Source: Aquatica leii (taxonomy: Eukaryota > Arthropoda > Insecta > Coleoptera > Lampyridae). Taken from it: 64,000 bases of DNA. The stretch is from contig CM069434.1 in the NCBI GenBank assembly GCA_035610365.1, forward strand, positions 30,962,238-31,026,237, read 5' to 3'. A program made the translations under genes and the position numbers. Every line of letters starts with the position of its first letter. The stretch's first letter is position 1. The notes beneath the pieces were generated by a model. The model was given only the letters and a program-made list of their open reading frames with translations. It did no database searches and had not been told where the DNA came from. Positions 11,117 through 23,039 of this stretch are shown piece by piece.

Positions 11117-12314
11117 ATGGAACAAGAAAATATTTTGTGCACACCTCCAGAAATTCGAGCAGCAGCTGCTGATGCTGTTAATAAACTTCTTCCAGCAAAA
11201 TCAAAATCAATTTATGATAAAGAATATAACACGTTCGATTCATGGTGCCTGAAAATGTGTGTTAAAACTATTCGCGAAAATATATTACTTGCTTATTACG
11301 ATGAAATGAGCAAAACGAAGAAATCATCCACATTATAGGCGTCTTATAGCATGTTACGTGCTTGCTTAAATTTATATAAAAACGTGGACATCTCAAAGTT
11401 TGCAAGGTTGCAAGGATTCTTAAAACAGCAGTCAATAGGTTATCAACCTAAAAAATCTAATATTCTGCAAAGTTCGGAAATAGATCGTTTCATACAAGAA
11501 CCAGATGACTTGCCTTATTTGGCAATTAAGGTGATTCTAGTCTCATGTGTAAAATCTTTTGTGTACTAGTATACATTTTCAGGTTATGTTGATAATAGGA
11601 TATGTTGGTGCATGCCGTAGAGACGTACTGTTAAACATGACTGTTGATGACGTGAAATTTAGAGACGAAATCATCATTGTTAATATTTCTAAAACAAAAA
11701 ACCATTCACCAAGAATGTTTGTAATTAGCGAGTTACAGTGGATTCATTTAATACAAAAATATTTAAATCTACGACCTGTAACTGCTACCACAAAAAGATT
11801 TTTTTAACATGCCGTAATAGACGTTGCTTATCAAGTCTAATTGGTATTAATAAAATAGGTCAAGTTCCAAAAACTATAGCGTCCTATCTCAAACTAGCTA
11901 ACCCTGAATGTTATACCGGACACTGTTTTAGACGATCAAGCGCATCGCACTTAGCCAATAAAGGTGAAGACTTAGTGACAATTAAAAATCATGGAGGTTA
12001 GAAATCTTCTGCGGTAGCAGAGGGATGTATTGAAACATCCCTAGAAAGAAAAATTGAAATAGGGCGGATGTTCAACTCTGTTAATTCACCTCAGCCGAGT
12101 ACTTCTACTAGTGTACCAACCCCTAATTTTGGAGTAGAAAACGATATAACCTCTCCAGAAGTATATGTGCAACCTGCAACAAGATTTGAATTATACGCAT
12201 GATGTCATTACACAGAATATACCTAGTTTAACAATTCATGTTCAAGATACGTGCAGTGTTACTGTTATTGTATACAACAATTGTCAGATTGGTACAGCTG
12301 CAAAAGCAAACTAA
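11117..12314 (+). pseudogene. Crypton-like tyrosine recombinase, one intron, decayed
   Basis: The protein starts at an ATG with an SAM-like N-terminal region (KSKSIYDKEYNTFDSWC, ENILLAYYDEM). The tyrosine-recombinase catalytic domain follows: GACRRD with the first catalytic Arg, a KTKNHSPR strand, TGHCFRRSSASHLA with the His-x-x-Arg box, and a HGG box. Family resemblance is to the eukaryotic Crypton-type recombinases, which cut and join DNA through a Tyr nucleophile. Damage: TAG at 11336-11338 and 11999-12001, both at positions where the family has Trp; one base lost in a T run near 11805; a frame change near 12185. The nucleophile position (12026-12028) reads Cys, not Tyr. A Ser/Thr/Pro-rich tail leads to a final stop at 12312-12314. 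Confidence 0.82.
11531..11582 (+). other. Short spliceosomal intron in the recombinase gene
   Basis: GTGATT...TTTTCAG, 52 bp, phase 0 (between AAG and GTT codons). Reading through it hits stops, while removing it joins the IKV and MLIIGY segments into the family's usual strand leading to GACRR. The GT-AG ends and the length fit insect introns. Predicted by eye, not by transcript data. Confidence 0.7.
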
Positions 12315-12857
12315 ATATTAACTTTTTGAGTTATGTATTGTATTTCGTTTGTTTCTCACCTTTGCGTTAAATTCTTTTGTTACTAATATTTTAATGTTAC
12401 AAAGTTAATAGTAAACAGTTGTAATTGTTATTTAATTGACAGTATTTAGTTTATTTTTAATATGTTTAACCAAGCTTTAACCGCATTGACAAATGATATT
12501 TGTGATTTTGACATCATTCCATTCGTGTAAAAAATTCAATGCTGCCACTTATGAGAACAAAAATTTTACTAAAAACGGTGTCACAATGAGCTACATTGTG
12601 AAACTGTTTTCGGTGTCACAATTAAGTAATTATAAACGCGAAGTAGAAAAATCCTATTAAGTAAAGCATGAAAAAATTTATACTACTCAAAAACAGACAT
12701 AGACTACTAACCTAAACTATCAGATGTAATAATAACATAAATTGCCAAAACTACCATAATCGAGCGACCGCGGTACATAAATACTGGTTAATTATCTTTA
12801 TAAATCACAAAATGTAGATTTACACAAAGCACAAAACAGCTTTGTCAATTTATAAAA
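12315..12857. other. No gene; short inverted repeat TCACAAT/ATTGTGA
   Basis: AT-rich sequence 3' of the recombinase pseudogene. The only structure noticed is TCACAAT (12581-12587) paired with ATTGTGA (12595-12601), with a further GGTGTCACAATT at about 12612-12623. It may belong to the 3' end of the recombinase element. Confidence 0.4.
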
Positions 12858-12869
12858 TTCTAATTATGC

Positions 12870-13606
12870 AATAGCGAAGGCTTCCACGGCCGGAATCTAT
12901 ACTTACATTAGAATGTCTTCCGGGTTTGGACCGTGTCATATTTGCAACCGAAGCTGCCAACGTTTCGCCCACTTTCGTAAGGGGCTTCATCAGGGCGTGA
13001 GATAAATCGCAAAACTCAAACAAGCAATCGAAATCTAACTAAGAACTTCTCAAAAGTTAGGTTATCCACTTGTAAAACAAGCCATAACCTAAACTATGAA
13101 AAGGTAAGAAAGAAAACGATAACCTGAAAAAGCAAACGAAAATCTAACAAAGAACCACTACCGAGTTAGGTAATCAACTTGTGAACCAAGCCAGATTCTA
13201 AACTCCGTAGAAGTGACTTAAGAAGAAATAGTCTCCGTATTTAAAGGAAAGGGATCGTCACGGATGATTAAGCTCGATCCTGATTGGGTTACGGTTGCTA
13301 GGGGGCGTGTTTTTGATAAATGACTAATAACCGGGAACCAAAGAGGGGATAGTTCGAAACCATGATCGCGATTGAAGTTATTGGGGTGTTTGATGATTTC
13401 TATGCTTTCCCGGAGTTTCCTGTTGAAAAAGAATGGAGATTTGGCAATCAACGAAACATTATCAAAATCTATCTTATGACCTGTAGTAAAATGATGTTCA
13501 GCGACCGCAGACTTGGAAGTATACCTTTTCCTTATACAACGATCATGTTCTGAAATGCGAGTAATGACGGAACGACCGGTTTCACCAATGTACTAATGTA
13601 CTAATG
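12870..13606 (-). mobile_element. 5'-truncated Penelope-like element with 12-bp target duplication
   Basis: TTCTAATTATGC occurs at 12858-12869 and again at 13607-13618, a 12-bp target duplication typical in length for PLEs. On the minus strand the insert begins inside the GIY-YIG endonuclease domain (13590 downward) and runs through its 3' untranslated region to an end reading CCTTCGCTATT. The end segment, with CTTCCGGGTTTGGACCGTGT at 12918-12937, is shared with the 124-bp foldback at 34.6 kb. Confidence 0.85.
13218..13590 (-). pseudogene. PLE GIY-YIG endonuclease, C-terminal part
   Basis: Minus-strand open frame: YIGETGRSVITRISEHDRC, then TSKSAVAEHHFTTGHKIDF, then FFFNRKLRESIEIIKHPNNF. These are the hallmark phrases of the PLE endonuclease: GIY-type Gly, catalytic Arg in TGRS, EH, and the distal Glu in RESIEI. 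About 125 residues are open to a normal stop at 13218-13220. The reverse transcriptase and the start are missing because the copy is 5'-truncated at about 13606, so it has no start codon of its own and is a dead-on-arrival fragment. Confidence 0.88.
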
Positions 13607-13618
13607 TTCTAATTATGC

Positions 13619-14008
13619 GTTTAACTTAAAAAGTTGTGTTTCAGTCATAGCCTTTTTGCTATTTTTTGCAAAACAATTGGTAAATTCTAAGTGTAATACT
13701 CGGGCAGCGTGTTCTGGATTGACCAAAATGCCTAGGTGAAATAACTAACGTGGTTCAAAAAATGCACTCCAAAACCAAAGATAAATGATGTGTAAAAGAA
13801 ACTGAATAAAAACAAAGTAACACTTGGATTGTATTTTTCGAACGAATAAATCCGTTAATATAACAAATCAAAACTAAACTTCACAATACATTGTACATCA
13901 AAACCTCTTAACTAACTTTTCCAAAAAAAACTTTCGGTACTACTAATTTTTTATTACGAGTTTGATTCAAAACTTTTGTTTCAAAACGTAGATTAATGGT
14001 TTACTAAA
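13619..14008. other. No gene seen
   Basis: AT-rich spacer between the truncated PLE and a diverged solo LTR; no motif recognised. Confidence 0.45.
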
Positions 14009-14478
14009 TGTAACGGATTTTATTATTAAAACTGCTTTATTTAAACTACTAAAAATATTTTTACTTATACTAGAAATATGTACACTTTTATATTAACCGA
14101 ACTAATTAAATCTAAGGAAATTTAATAAAACAGTTACAGTATAATTTATGTATAACGCTATCACTTACACGAAGATAAGATAAAGTCTGCGGATAACTTC
14201 ACACACTTGTTTACACTAAAATCACGTACAAGATTATTCTTAGTATATTTATCTACACACACGCGCTAACGACTTATTTATTTAGACTTGAATAATCTTC
14301 TTAACACTGCTGTCTTTGCATTAACGGCAATAACTGACTTACGATTTGTTTCTTCGGTATTTATACACATTTTGGAAATCCTTCTCGAGTGTTCCATATG
14401 TTTCGATATACGTTCTAGAAGATGGATAACAACTTCGAGAAAGCTCTTGAGTTTGCGAATAACTTCTTGAACGTCTCA
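14009..14478 (-). repeat. Diverged solo LTR of the complete gypsy family
   Basis: About 470 bp, clearly homologous along its whole length to the 456-bp LTRs at 36934-37389 and 43116-43571. It starts TGTAACGGA (TGTTACGTC in the intact copy), shares TTAACCGAACTAATTAAATC near 14095, and ends ACGTCTCA (ACGTTTCA). No internal region or second LTR is adjacent, so it is a solo LTR left by recombination, and a clear target duplication was not seen. The small open frame inside it (14288-14470) is incidental. Confidence 0.85.
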
Positions 14479-15806
14479 ATAATTAACATTTAACTAATAC
14501 GGTTTAGTTCTTGTATCCGTGTATGTCTTAGCTATCGACCCAATCAAAAAGTAACCAAACTTGCTGTGACAATAAAAGAAAATTACGTCTCGCTATAAAA
14601 AATAAATATGTTTTTACTTAAGCGATTCTTTTACATGTAAGACATCAAAATTGTAATTGATTTACACATAAATACTTCCAAGATATCTAAAATGTAGATA
14701 TCACTAAGCATTGCGCTTACACGCGTGCCGTTTTCTTAGCGTAAACAAAACGAAAATAACTTTGAAAAGCAAATCATCTTGTAAATGACGGTTACAACGG
14801 AAAAAAAATCTATACAGCGCATGGAACCATACTAAGGTTTTTTTACATAACGCTTGTTGTAATACCATCGTTTTTCTGTAAACTTACGTAAATAAACACA
14901 CTATTAAACTGTTCAGTTTAGTAAATTTTTCCGTTATATATCAAGTGGCATTCTTTTATTTTTGAGATTACTTTAAATTTGCAACTAAGTACTAACAATA
15001 TTGCAAACCAAAAAAACTAGTACCTATTTTTTATTTTTTATTTTATTTATTTATATTTTTATTTATAACAGTTGCTGAAAGAAATGATTTTAACTATTTC
15101 TTCCTGATAAAACCCTTTTTTATATATTCCCAAAAAAATTCAGAAGCATTTGTCTTAATATATGTACCTGCAAATAAAAAGAAGTTATAGTAGAATTTAG
15201 GATTCTACAAGTTACGTTTGTATTACTATTTTTAATTCTCGATAGTCACATGCTGAGCTTTCATCGCATATGGTATTGAACATTTTCAGATTTGAAACCC
15301 TTAATTATCTTTAAAAAATCTGATTAATTATAGATAACAAATAAAGAAAACTAAATAGAAATAAGTAATACAAGTTACAATGTTAGAACGAGAACAAGAA
15401 ATATAGTTTCGAACCAGCATTCTTATTACAGGTAACAACTTAACAAACACAACAAATGCCATAATTAAAAAAAAAATGTTTATTCTACAAAACTCTTGCT
15501 TTATCTAAACCATTAATGATTTAAATATAAACGGAGAATATTAACAAAATATTTATATTTTGTATCCAACAAGCTAAAATGGTAATTTAATGCCGTCAGT
15601 TATGTATACATATAGCTATCAGCAATTTTTAGAATTGATATTATCTGTCTTACACAATTTATATTGCAACAATTAATAAATTTTCTTCTTTAAAATTCGA
15701 TTCAAAATCTGATAGTTTATCATTTATGTATCAAATAAAGTATTTGATCTAACAAAAAACAGTTGTTCCTTGTGGCACTAAATTAAAAAAAATATTTAAA
15801 TATCTA
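14479..15806. other. No gene seen
   Basis: AT-rich, with a T-rich simple-sequence run around 15030-15065. No supported feature. Confidence 0.45.
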
Positions 15807-16059
15807 AGATTTATTTCTATAAAAGTATAAACAAACAACATTAATATAAATATGCACAACTAAACAATATTACAAACCTATAAAAGAATTAAATTACACG
15901 TATGTTCCAAAACCGTAAGAAATAATTACGTATAACAAGAATAATAATAATTAATAAATTAAATAAAATGTCAATAAAATAAGATTTGCAGTCTGAAGGT
16001 TATGTGTTGCTATGTTACAGTCCTTATCATAAAAGTCGAGCAATGTTTCCACCTTTACA
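15807..16059 (-). repeat. 3' LTR of old gypsy-type element
   Basis: Shares with the right copy AAACAATATTACA (15862-15874), TTCCAAAACCGTAA (15904-15917), GTCTGAAGGTTAT and TTATCATAAA. Ends TTTACA immediately before the purine tract complement (CCTCCTCCTCT). Confidence 0.75.
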
Positions 16060-16070
16060 CCTCCTCCTCT
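16060..16070 (-). other. Polypurine tract of old gypsy-type element
   Basis: AGAGGAGGAGG on the minus strand, abutting the 3' LTR; expected primer for plus-strand DNA synthesis. Confidence 0.6.
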
Positions 16071-16224
16071 AAAGACACGTTCTGCGGTGTAAACGGAAGT
16101 AGCTTGCTGGAATGGAAGAAATTTGAAATCTTCTTTTTCTTGCCACTGGCAACTTCATAAAATGGGAAAGAGATCCGTCGAACTATTGGAAAAGGTTCAA
16201 TTCGTACTTGAGCTAATTTTTTTT

Positions 16225-18400
16225 CTATTTATTTTGTTTCCATTGTCTATATACACCTATAGCACGACTACGTCTGGTTTTATTTTTAATACATATTTTG
16301 CAATTTTTATAAAAAGCACGTAAGGCTTTATCCAAACATCTAAAATAATAATGAGATCTTGTTGTATCTATCATTTGTCGTGGACTAATGTGGCCATAGT
16401 GTTTATGAACAAGGTCAATAATCTCATTTCCAAAACTGAGTGAAACAAAAATTGTCTTCATTTTGGAAAGATGTTCCGACTAATCTTTTAGTATAGTAGC
16501 CATATCTGTTAAATTAACTATCTAAATAACATCTTTGTTTACAAAGTATTCAAGTACGGGATTTCTAGATAGAGGGTCGGAAATAATATTGTCTTTTCTT
16601 TTTTTATAAATTATATTAAAATCTAACTGAGACAAATAAAGGATTAAATCACCAAGTATTTTGTCTGTTCTGGCTTTTGTTTTTAAATTTTCTAATGGCT
16701 TATGATCACTACAAACAGTGAAAGAACGACCAATCAAATATACTGCCAAAATTTTATTGCATTTTTAATGGCTTTACATTCTAAGTGTATAATGTCTAAT
16801 CGTTTTTCAATATTCGAAAGCTTTTTTGAATAATAAGCTATAGGATGTAATAATCCATCTTCTCTAGGCTGTTTAAGTGTTGTCCCCAATTCTTTGTAGC
16901 TCGCATCTGTCTACTCAAATTTAACTTCTTTCTTTAATAGTCGGTGAAGAGATTCTAATTTCTGAGTACTATTTTCTATGTACTTCAGATAAAAGTTAAT
17001 TGAATCAAGAATACTACGGACACTACACTTATGAGATGGTCTTTAAAGATTTTTAATTGAAACTAAATTTTCTTGGTCTAGCGAAACTTTAATCATTGAA
17101 ATTGTATGACCCAGATATTCAACTGATTCAACTGCAAACAAACACTTGACTAATTTTAATTTCAATCCTTCATCATTAGTTACTTTCTTTTTCTATGTTT
17201 TGAATATGTTCTTCCCAAATTTTGGAGAAAATCAAAATATCGTCTATGTAATTAATACAAAAATCATCTAAGTTATTTCTCCGAGTTGCAAGAGCAGTCT
17301 TGAGACCCAAAGGTAAGACTCTGAATATAAATTTTCCATATTTAGTGATAAAGGATGTTTTTTCACGATCCTCTAAACGAGATTTTCTTCCATCATCTTT
17401 TTTGTATGCCAGTGTTATTGCGGAGAAAAATGGGGAGTCAAATTCTTTAATAATTCCAACCTAAAGTAGCTTTTTTACTTGAGTTTTTATTTCTTCATCA
17501 GGAATAGAACATTTATATGGCCTAGATGTTACGTATTCGCCCCTAACTAGTTTTATCTTGGCTTCTTTTCATTTTACTTTATTGATATCAAATTTATCAT
17601 TTACAAACATATGTTTATGTTTTTCAATTAAATCTAAAATTGTTTGTTGCTTTTCCATAATCTTTGATATGGCTTAAGTCAGCTTTAAAATTGCTTGCGT
17701 TTAAATTTTTATTAAAATTCACTTCTATATTTTCAAAATTATTATCTAAAGTTTGCATCTAATCATTGTTAAGCCGCTCTTTTTGTAAATTTATAACCTT
17801 GTTAGTATCAATGCGTTGAAGAATTTTTAAATTTTCATCTTGAATCAACTGAAATTTTTTATAGCATCGATACCTAGTAATAAATCATAAGAAAAATTAT
17901 AATTTTTAACAACATAAGCTGCTATACAATTAGTAATTTTACCAATACGAAATTTAATTAAAGTCCGGGCAGTAGTAAAGTTATATCTGTTGATTGTTTT
18001 TAATATGAATTATTTTCTAATAATCTTAACTTAAGCAAATCAGCAATTCGTTGCTTAATTAATGTGACATTTGAGCCACTATCATAAAGAGCATTTATTT
18101 TAAAATTATCACTAAAAACGACTTTTAATTTTATCAACGGATCTACTTTTGCTTGGCTATCTTGTTTATGTCAACATTTAATGTTTCCATATCAGTCATA
18201 TTAGCCGAAGGTTCGGCTGATAATAAATGAAAACAATTTGGAAAACCAAGGATTGCACAATTTAAAAAGGCTTTACGCTGAAAATTATTTTTTTTGTTTG
18301 TGTTAGAAAAAATCTTTGTAAATGGCGGGGAGTTAAAATTATTTTCTTTTTTTTTTCTAGAAAATGCATCCTCCAACTTTCTAAGAGCAATGTATAACTT
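16225..18400 (-). pseudogene. gag-pol of old gypsy-type element (many stops)
   Basis: In coding order on the minus strand: a possible degenerate zinc knuckle (about 18250), protease with INALYDSGSNVTLIKQ (about 18080; DSG replaces DTG), RT with NYIDDILIFSK (about 17240), RNase H with FTVCSDHKPLENL and IISDPLSRNP (16560-16720), and the integrase zinc-binding domain with HKHYGH and CKICIKNK (16250-16420). The integrase catalytic core is missing, because the frame runs into the LTR end about 200 bp later. Numerous stops and frame changes. RT and RNase H phrases place it in Ty3/gypsy, separate from the other families here. Confidence 0.8.
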
Positions 18401-19506
18401 ATCTAGAGAAGTCAGTTCCTCTTTGTCAAGTTCATATTGAGCTTTGCTTGGTAACCCGAAAACTATTTGGTTAATACGAGAAATCAGAAACTTTTAGTTC
18501 CACTTCTAAACACAATTTTTCTTCTAACTAACGCATAATCGACTAAACAACCACCTAAATATTTGTAGCTAAAAGCCTTTCTTTAAATTGATTATTCTTT
18601 ATCAACAAAAACATTATTAAACGAATCTTTCCATTTACCCAACTTGCTGTAAACCCAATTTTCTTTAAATCAGTCTCATACCTGTATTTGGCTGATCCTG
18701 AGAAAAAAACGTAGAGCTTGAATTTTTAAACTATTCAAAAAATTTTGAAACCTATTACATTCATTATCAAATCTACACAACCATCACACAGGATCTTGTT
18801 TTTTTTTCGAATTTATCTAGAATAAATTTTTTATGAATATTGTGTAATTTCGTTTATTGATTTAAATTCAATTTCAACTGTTGCTCTAAATTTTTTATTT
18901 AATCTTGTAACTCTAATTGTAATAGTTCGATAAATTTTGGATTTGACATAGGTATGTACTCTTCTAGTAGAAAATCTTGGAAACAAAAGTTTTCAAATTC
19001 ATCAAAATACTCTGTTTTAAATTCATCATCTAACTTAATACCTACTGTTCTATACTCATTAATGTTTTATATAGCTACTGTAGCATTTAATATAATTTTT
19101 TTACTTGATAAAACGATGTGGTGCTTCCAATTCTTAGTTTAATCTGGAAACGTGTACCAAGTGTTTTCATCAGTGGTGATACCTTATAATAATAATAATA
19201 TTAATAAAATCTTTCTCAGTCTTCTTCACAACCTGAACGAAAAACTGAGCCATCTTCTTTCTAGTTCTGGTAATTGTAATTTAATTTCTAAGATTGTTTC
19301 CTTTTTAACGTGATTTATTTCTATAATAGTATAAACAAACAGCATTAATACAAATTTACACAACTAAACAATATTACATACATATAAAAAATTATTATTA
19401 CACGTATTTTCCAAAACCGTAAAAAATAATTACGTATTACTAAAATAATAATTAATAAATTAAATGAAATGTTAATAAAATAAGACTTGCCGTCTGAAGG
19501 TTATAT

Positions 19507-20860
19507 CTCAGCAAACATGCCCACGTCTAAATGACGTCATATTATGGTGATTTTTTGGAATCTAACGGCACTGCCTCAAAAATGACGTATATCTGACTTT
19601 CATTTAACGACGTCAATATGACTATTACTTGATCACGTCATATTTACGTTATTTTATGGTAATTATCACTACTCACGTATAAACAATAAGTTCAATTATT
19701 TCAATTAAATCGTGCTTTTGCTTGTAATATATGATTGTTTTTTTGTTTAATTTGACGTTGTAGCTTTTATATGATATCTTTTGTCTGTCCCTGTTGTTAT
19801 AAACATTTAATTGTCTTTGATTTAAATTCCACAATTGTAAAATATGCCATATGTACGACTACAATATTTATTCATTAGTAATTGTATTGTCAAATTATAT
19901 GAATAGTTTATAACAAATATAATTATGAAATTGAATTAATTGGCGGCAAAGAGTTCGAATATGATCCGTTTTTTTGAATGCGCATAAATATTATACGCAT
20001 ACGTGTTGACATGTTTCTCTATGGTTCACATATTAGGTACACCATTTTACTTTTGAGATTATTTGTGCTTTGGTGTTGTCCAGTTTGTTTTAAAGCGAAA
20101 AGGTAAATAATTTTTATTTTAAACATACCTACAGTCTATACATTTGTCATTCATTCATCTTTATCAGTGGTAGTAAGGCACTGCTTTTTTGGAGGTTAAT
20201 TCTTACCAACTAGGTATACATAATTTTCATAATCAATATAAAAAAATTATCACCAACGGTCGGTTGTTTTCAGTATATTTATACAGTGAATGCGATTGTT
20301 ATTGTAAACATGTCAGTGGATTTGTGATTCAGATTCGTAATATACTGAAGGATTATGCAAATAATATTTTTATTGTAGGTAATATGTTTCGTAAAAGAAG
20401 TTCTTTTTATAATTATCCAATTAATTCTTCTGAGCTTGGTATTTTACTTATATCTAAATTATCAAATATGGCCTTTAAGTGAAGTGGTTGCCAAATGCAT
20501 TTGTATGCCATCCATTCTTGGCAAAGAAAAACCTAATATGTGGTTGTCGGTTCCTATACTACATACAGTATAGCTTCTATTACATGTATCTTAATACTGT
20601 GTATTTTTATATTAAAATATATTTTTTTTTGTATAGTAATGTGTTTTATTAGTCATATTTTTTGTTAAATATGTCGTCAAAATCACGTCGTCAAATTAAC
20701 GTACAAACATGACGTACATCTGACGACTAAAGATGACGTCAGTGGGCTGTGACATTTTCATGTCATTAATCAAGTCAATACAACGTTAGCCTATGACGTA
20801 ACTACGTCATTTAAAATGACTATAAATACACGTGATAATGACGTCACCGTGTTTGCTAGG
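19507..20860. mobile_element. Unclassified DNA element with CAAACA-type inverted ends and TGACGTCA motifs
   Basis: Ends are CTCAGCAAACATG...ACGTC (left) and, on the other strand, CCTAGCAAACACG...ACGTC. ATAT flanks both sides (19503-19506, 20861-20864), a possible 4-bp duplication. The insertion point is fixed by comparison with the uninterrupted left LTR. Inside both ends are many ACGTC/TGACGTCA-type motifs. There is no recognisable transposase beyond a weak frame at 20189-20482. The superfamily was not identified. Confidence 0.75.
20189..20482 (+). CDS. Unrecognised frame inside the nested element
   Basis: A 98-codon plus-strand frame with no ATG at its beginning (first candidate codon TTG). 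It has features less random than its surroundings, such as YKKIITNGRLFSVYLYS and two Cys in CDCYC. The phrase loosely recalls an 'FNG..Y.S..Y' motif I associate with C-terminal parts of some animal transposases of the Transposase_21 kind, but this is memory of a pattern, not an identification. It may be the remnant of the element's transposase or chance. Confidence 0.25.
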   Translation: MEVNSYQLGIHNFHNQYKKIITNGRLFSVYLYSECDCYCKHVSGFVIQIRNILKDYANNIFIVGNMFRKRSSFYNYPINSSELGILLISKLSNMAFK

Positions 20861-20916
20861 ATATTGCTATGCTACAGTCTTTATCATAAAGGTGGAGCAG
20901 TGTTTCCACCTGTACA

Positions 20917-22990
20917 AATATATTTCATATATTTAATATGTATATGAACAGTTTTATGCATGATACATAATATTTATGTATCAACAGATAACGGTACACA
21001 CTTTTTTTTTAAATTTTGTTTTGTTAATACCGGTAAATTTTAAGAGAAAATACAGCAGGTAACGCATTTAAAATTTTATTTATGTAATAAAGAACGTTCA
21101 ACAAATATTTATCTAAAAATATATTACACAAATTTTATTCTTAAAAAAATTATAATTATATATAATTTAATTTAATTTAATGCACAGTAAAAACCTCACG
21201 ATTTACACAATGTGACAAATATTTTCAAATTCTCTTATAAACAAAAAATGTAAAAAAACACCTAAGTAAGCAGCATCGTTAAAATTAAATATTTGAATAT
21301 AACGTTTTAGAAAAAATCAAACGGAAACATAAAACACGGAGGGAAATGGAAACACTTGCAAAACCGTAGAGTATCGATTTTCATGATCTTATTAGTGATA
21401 ATGTGGTTGTTTCCATTGAACGCGCGTAACAATCCAACTGTGAAACAATGTAGGGATGTACAACATAGTATTGCCTATCGTTCTAAGACTCGGTTAAAAA
21501 TATACTATTTAGAAGTACATTACAATCCTTTTATATTTTCCCTCAATTTAGTAAAATTTAAGGTAGTTCATTGAACCGTTTATCGCAATTTATTGTTTTT
21601 ATTTTAATAAATTCTTTATTATATAATTTTTTTTTACTAAAGTTTATTTTACAATTAAAAATGTTTATTTTTAACAATCAAATTTTAAACTCATACATTA
21701 TATATCAATTAATTTCTGTATTGAATGAATGAAAGTGACATGTTTATTAATGTCAAATTCAATTTGAATTGACTTAATCATGAAAATATAGGGAAGTCAT
21801 TAAACGAACGTAATGGCCATCCAAATAGAAATATGGTTATGACAGGTCAATGTTTACAACACGCTGAAATTCAACACCTAGTAAAAGTCAAACTAAAATG
21901 TAAACTAGAAGTTAACCTAAGACATTATTTATTATATGTAAAAATATAGATAAAAATATTTTAACTAATTTTCTGTATTGGTAACTTAACCATATTTATT
22001 GTAAAATTTGAATTTATGTAATAACAAAAGGTAAACTTAAAATTATGGTTGAGCTTAGAAACAACTAATTCAAATGTTTAGTTTTAGTCAGTTATTGTAG
22101 AAACTACACTGGTATGTTTAATTTACTTTGAATTTATAGTTTTACGTGCAACTAATTGTATTAAGACGTTATTACCGAAATAGCATTGACATTTTCATTA
22201 CTTTTATTAAATGCATTGCTGTTCATTCGACTTACTCAAGCTTGCATTTTAGTAAAAGTTTAAACCTCGGTTTAACTAGCCTTGGTAAATACTCTTTAAA
22301 TATTAATTTTGAACTATTTATTTGCAGTATAGCTATTATAGATTAATTTTGTTAAATTACAACTATTCTGTTTCTGTTTAAACGTAAACAATTGTAGTAC
22401 AACATTAAGATTCGGTAAAAACTAATAATCAACTTGATTGAGCTAGCAGTTCCAGTCTTCAACAAAAATTAATTTTTTTGCAATTTTAAATAATGTACCT
22501 AAAACTTAATTGTTTATCAATTGCAAAAATTTTATAGCTTTTTTTATTTTATTTTATATATTTTTTTTATTTTTGTAATCACATGCTATTTCAAGAAACA
22601 TTGTTTGTGTTGAATTTACATTAAATTATAATAAAAAATTAGTTTCAATTAATTTTCAATCTATCGCATTTCAGCTTCTACAATCTCGTTATATTTAATA
22701 CCACTACAGTGAATTAAAGAAAATGCAAACGTGTGTATCTTACTTACAATTAAACGTTTTTTAAAATAAATTACATACATTATAAATAGTAATAGAGTAA
22801 ATATGCTTCTATAAGGTACAATTATGATAACACATTTTAACACTGATATCTATTCTAAGAATGTGTCTCTAATTTTATATTTTTGTAATTTCGCAACTGA
22901 TATTATCTGTTGTTAACAATGGCTTCTCAAGATATAAAACTACTGTTTTTTGTTAAAAATTATTACATCTATTTTTTTTATTAAAAATTA
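20917..22990. other. AT-rich stretch, no supported gene
   Basis: No gene recognised. Frames at 21356-21574, 22146-22346 (plus) and 22661-22843 (minus) lack family resemblance and have chance-like composition. Confidence 0.45.
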
Positions 22991-23039
22991 TTATATGTAT
23001 CTATTTTTGGGTCACAAACGCCATCGCAAAATGTGTACG

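Larger units (their letters stand above)
15807..20916 (-). mobile_element. Old gypsy-type LTR element carrying a nested insertion
   Basis: Two related roughly 250-bp segments bound the element: left LTR 15807-16059 and right LTR 19311-19506 plus 20861-20916, the latter interrupted by a 1.35-kb insertion. Both end CCACCTKTACA. On the minus strand a purine tract, AGAGGAGGAGG, sits directly upstream of the left (3') LTR. The interior encodes decayed gag-protease-RT-RNase H-integrase on the minus strand. LTR divergence and many stops mark it as old. The 15807/19311 boundary and the primer site are uncertain. Confidence 0.75.
19311..20916 (-). repeat. 5' LTR of old gypsy-type element, interrupted
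   Basis: LTR sequence runs 19311 to about 19506, is interrupted, and resumes at about 20861 with ATTGCTATGCTACAGTC, matching the left LTR's TTGCTATGTTACAGTC. Confidence 0.75.
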
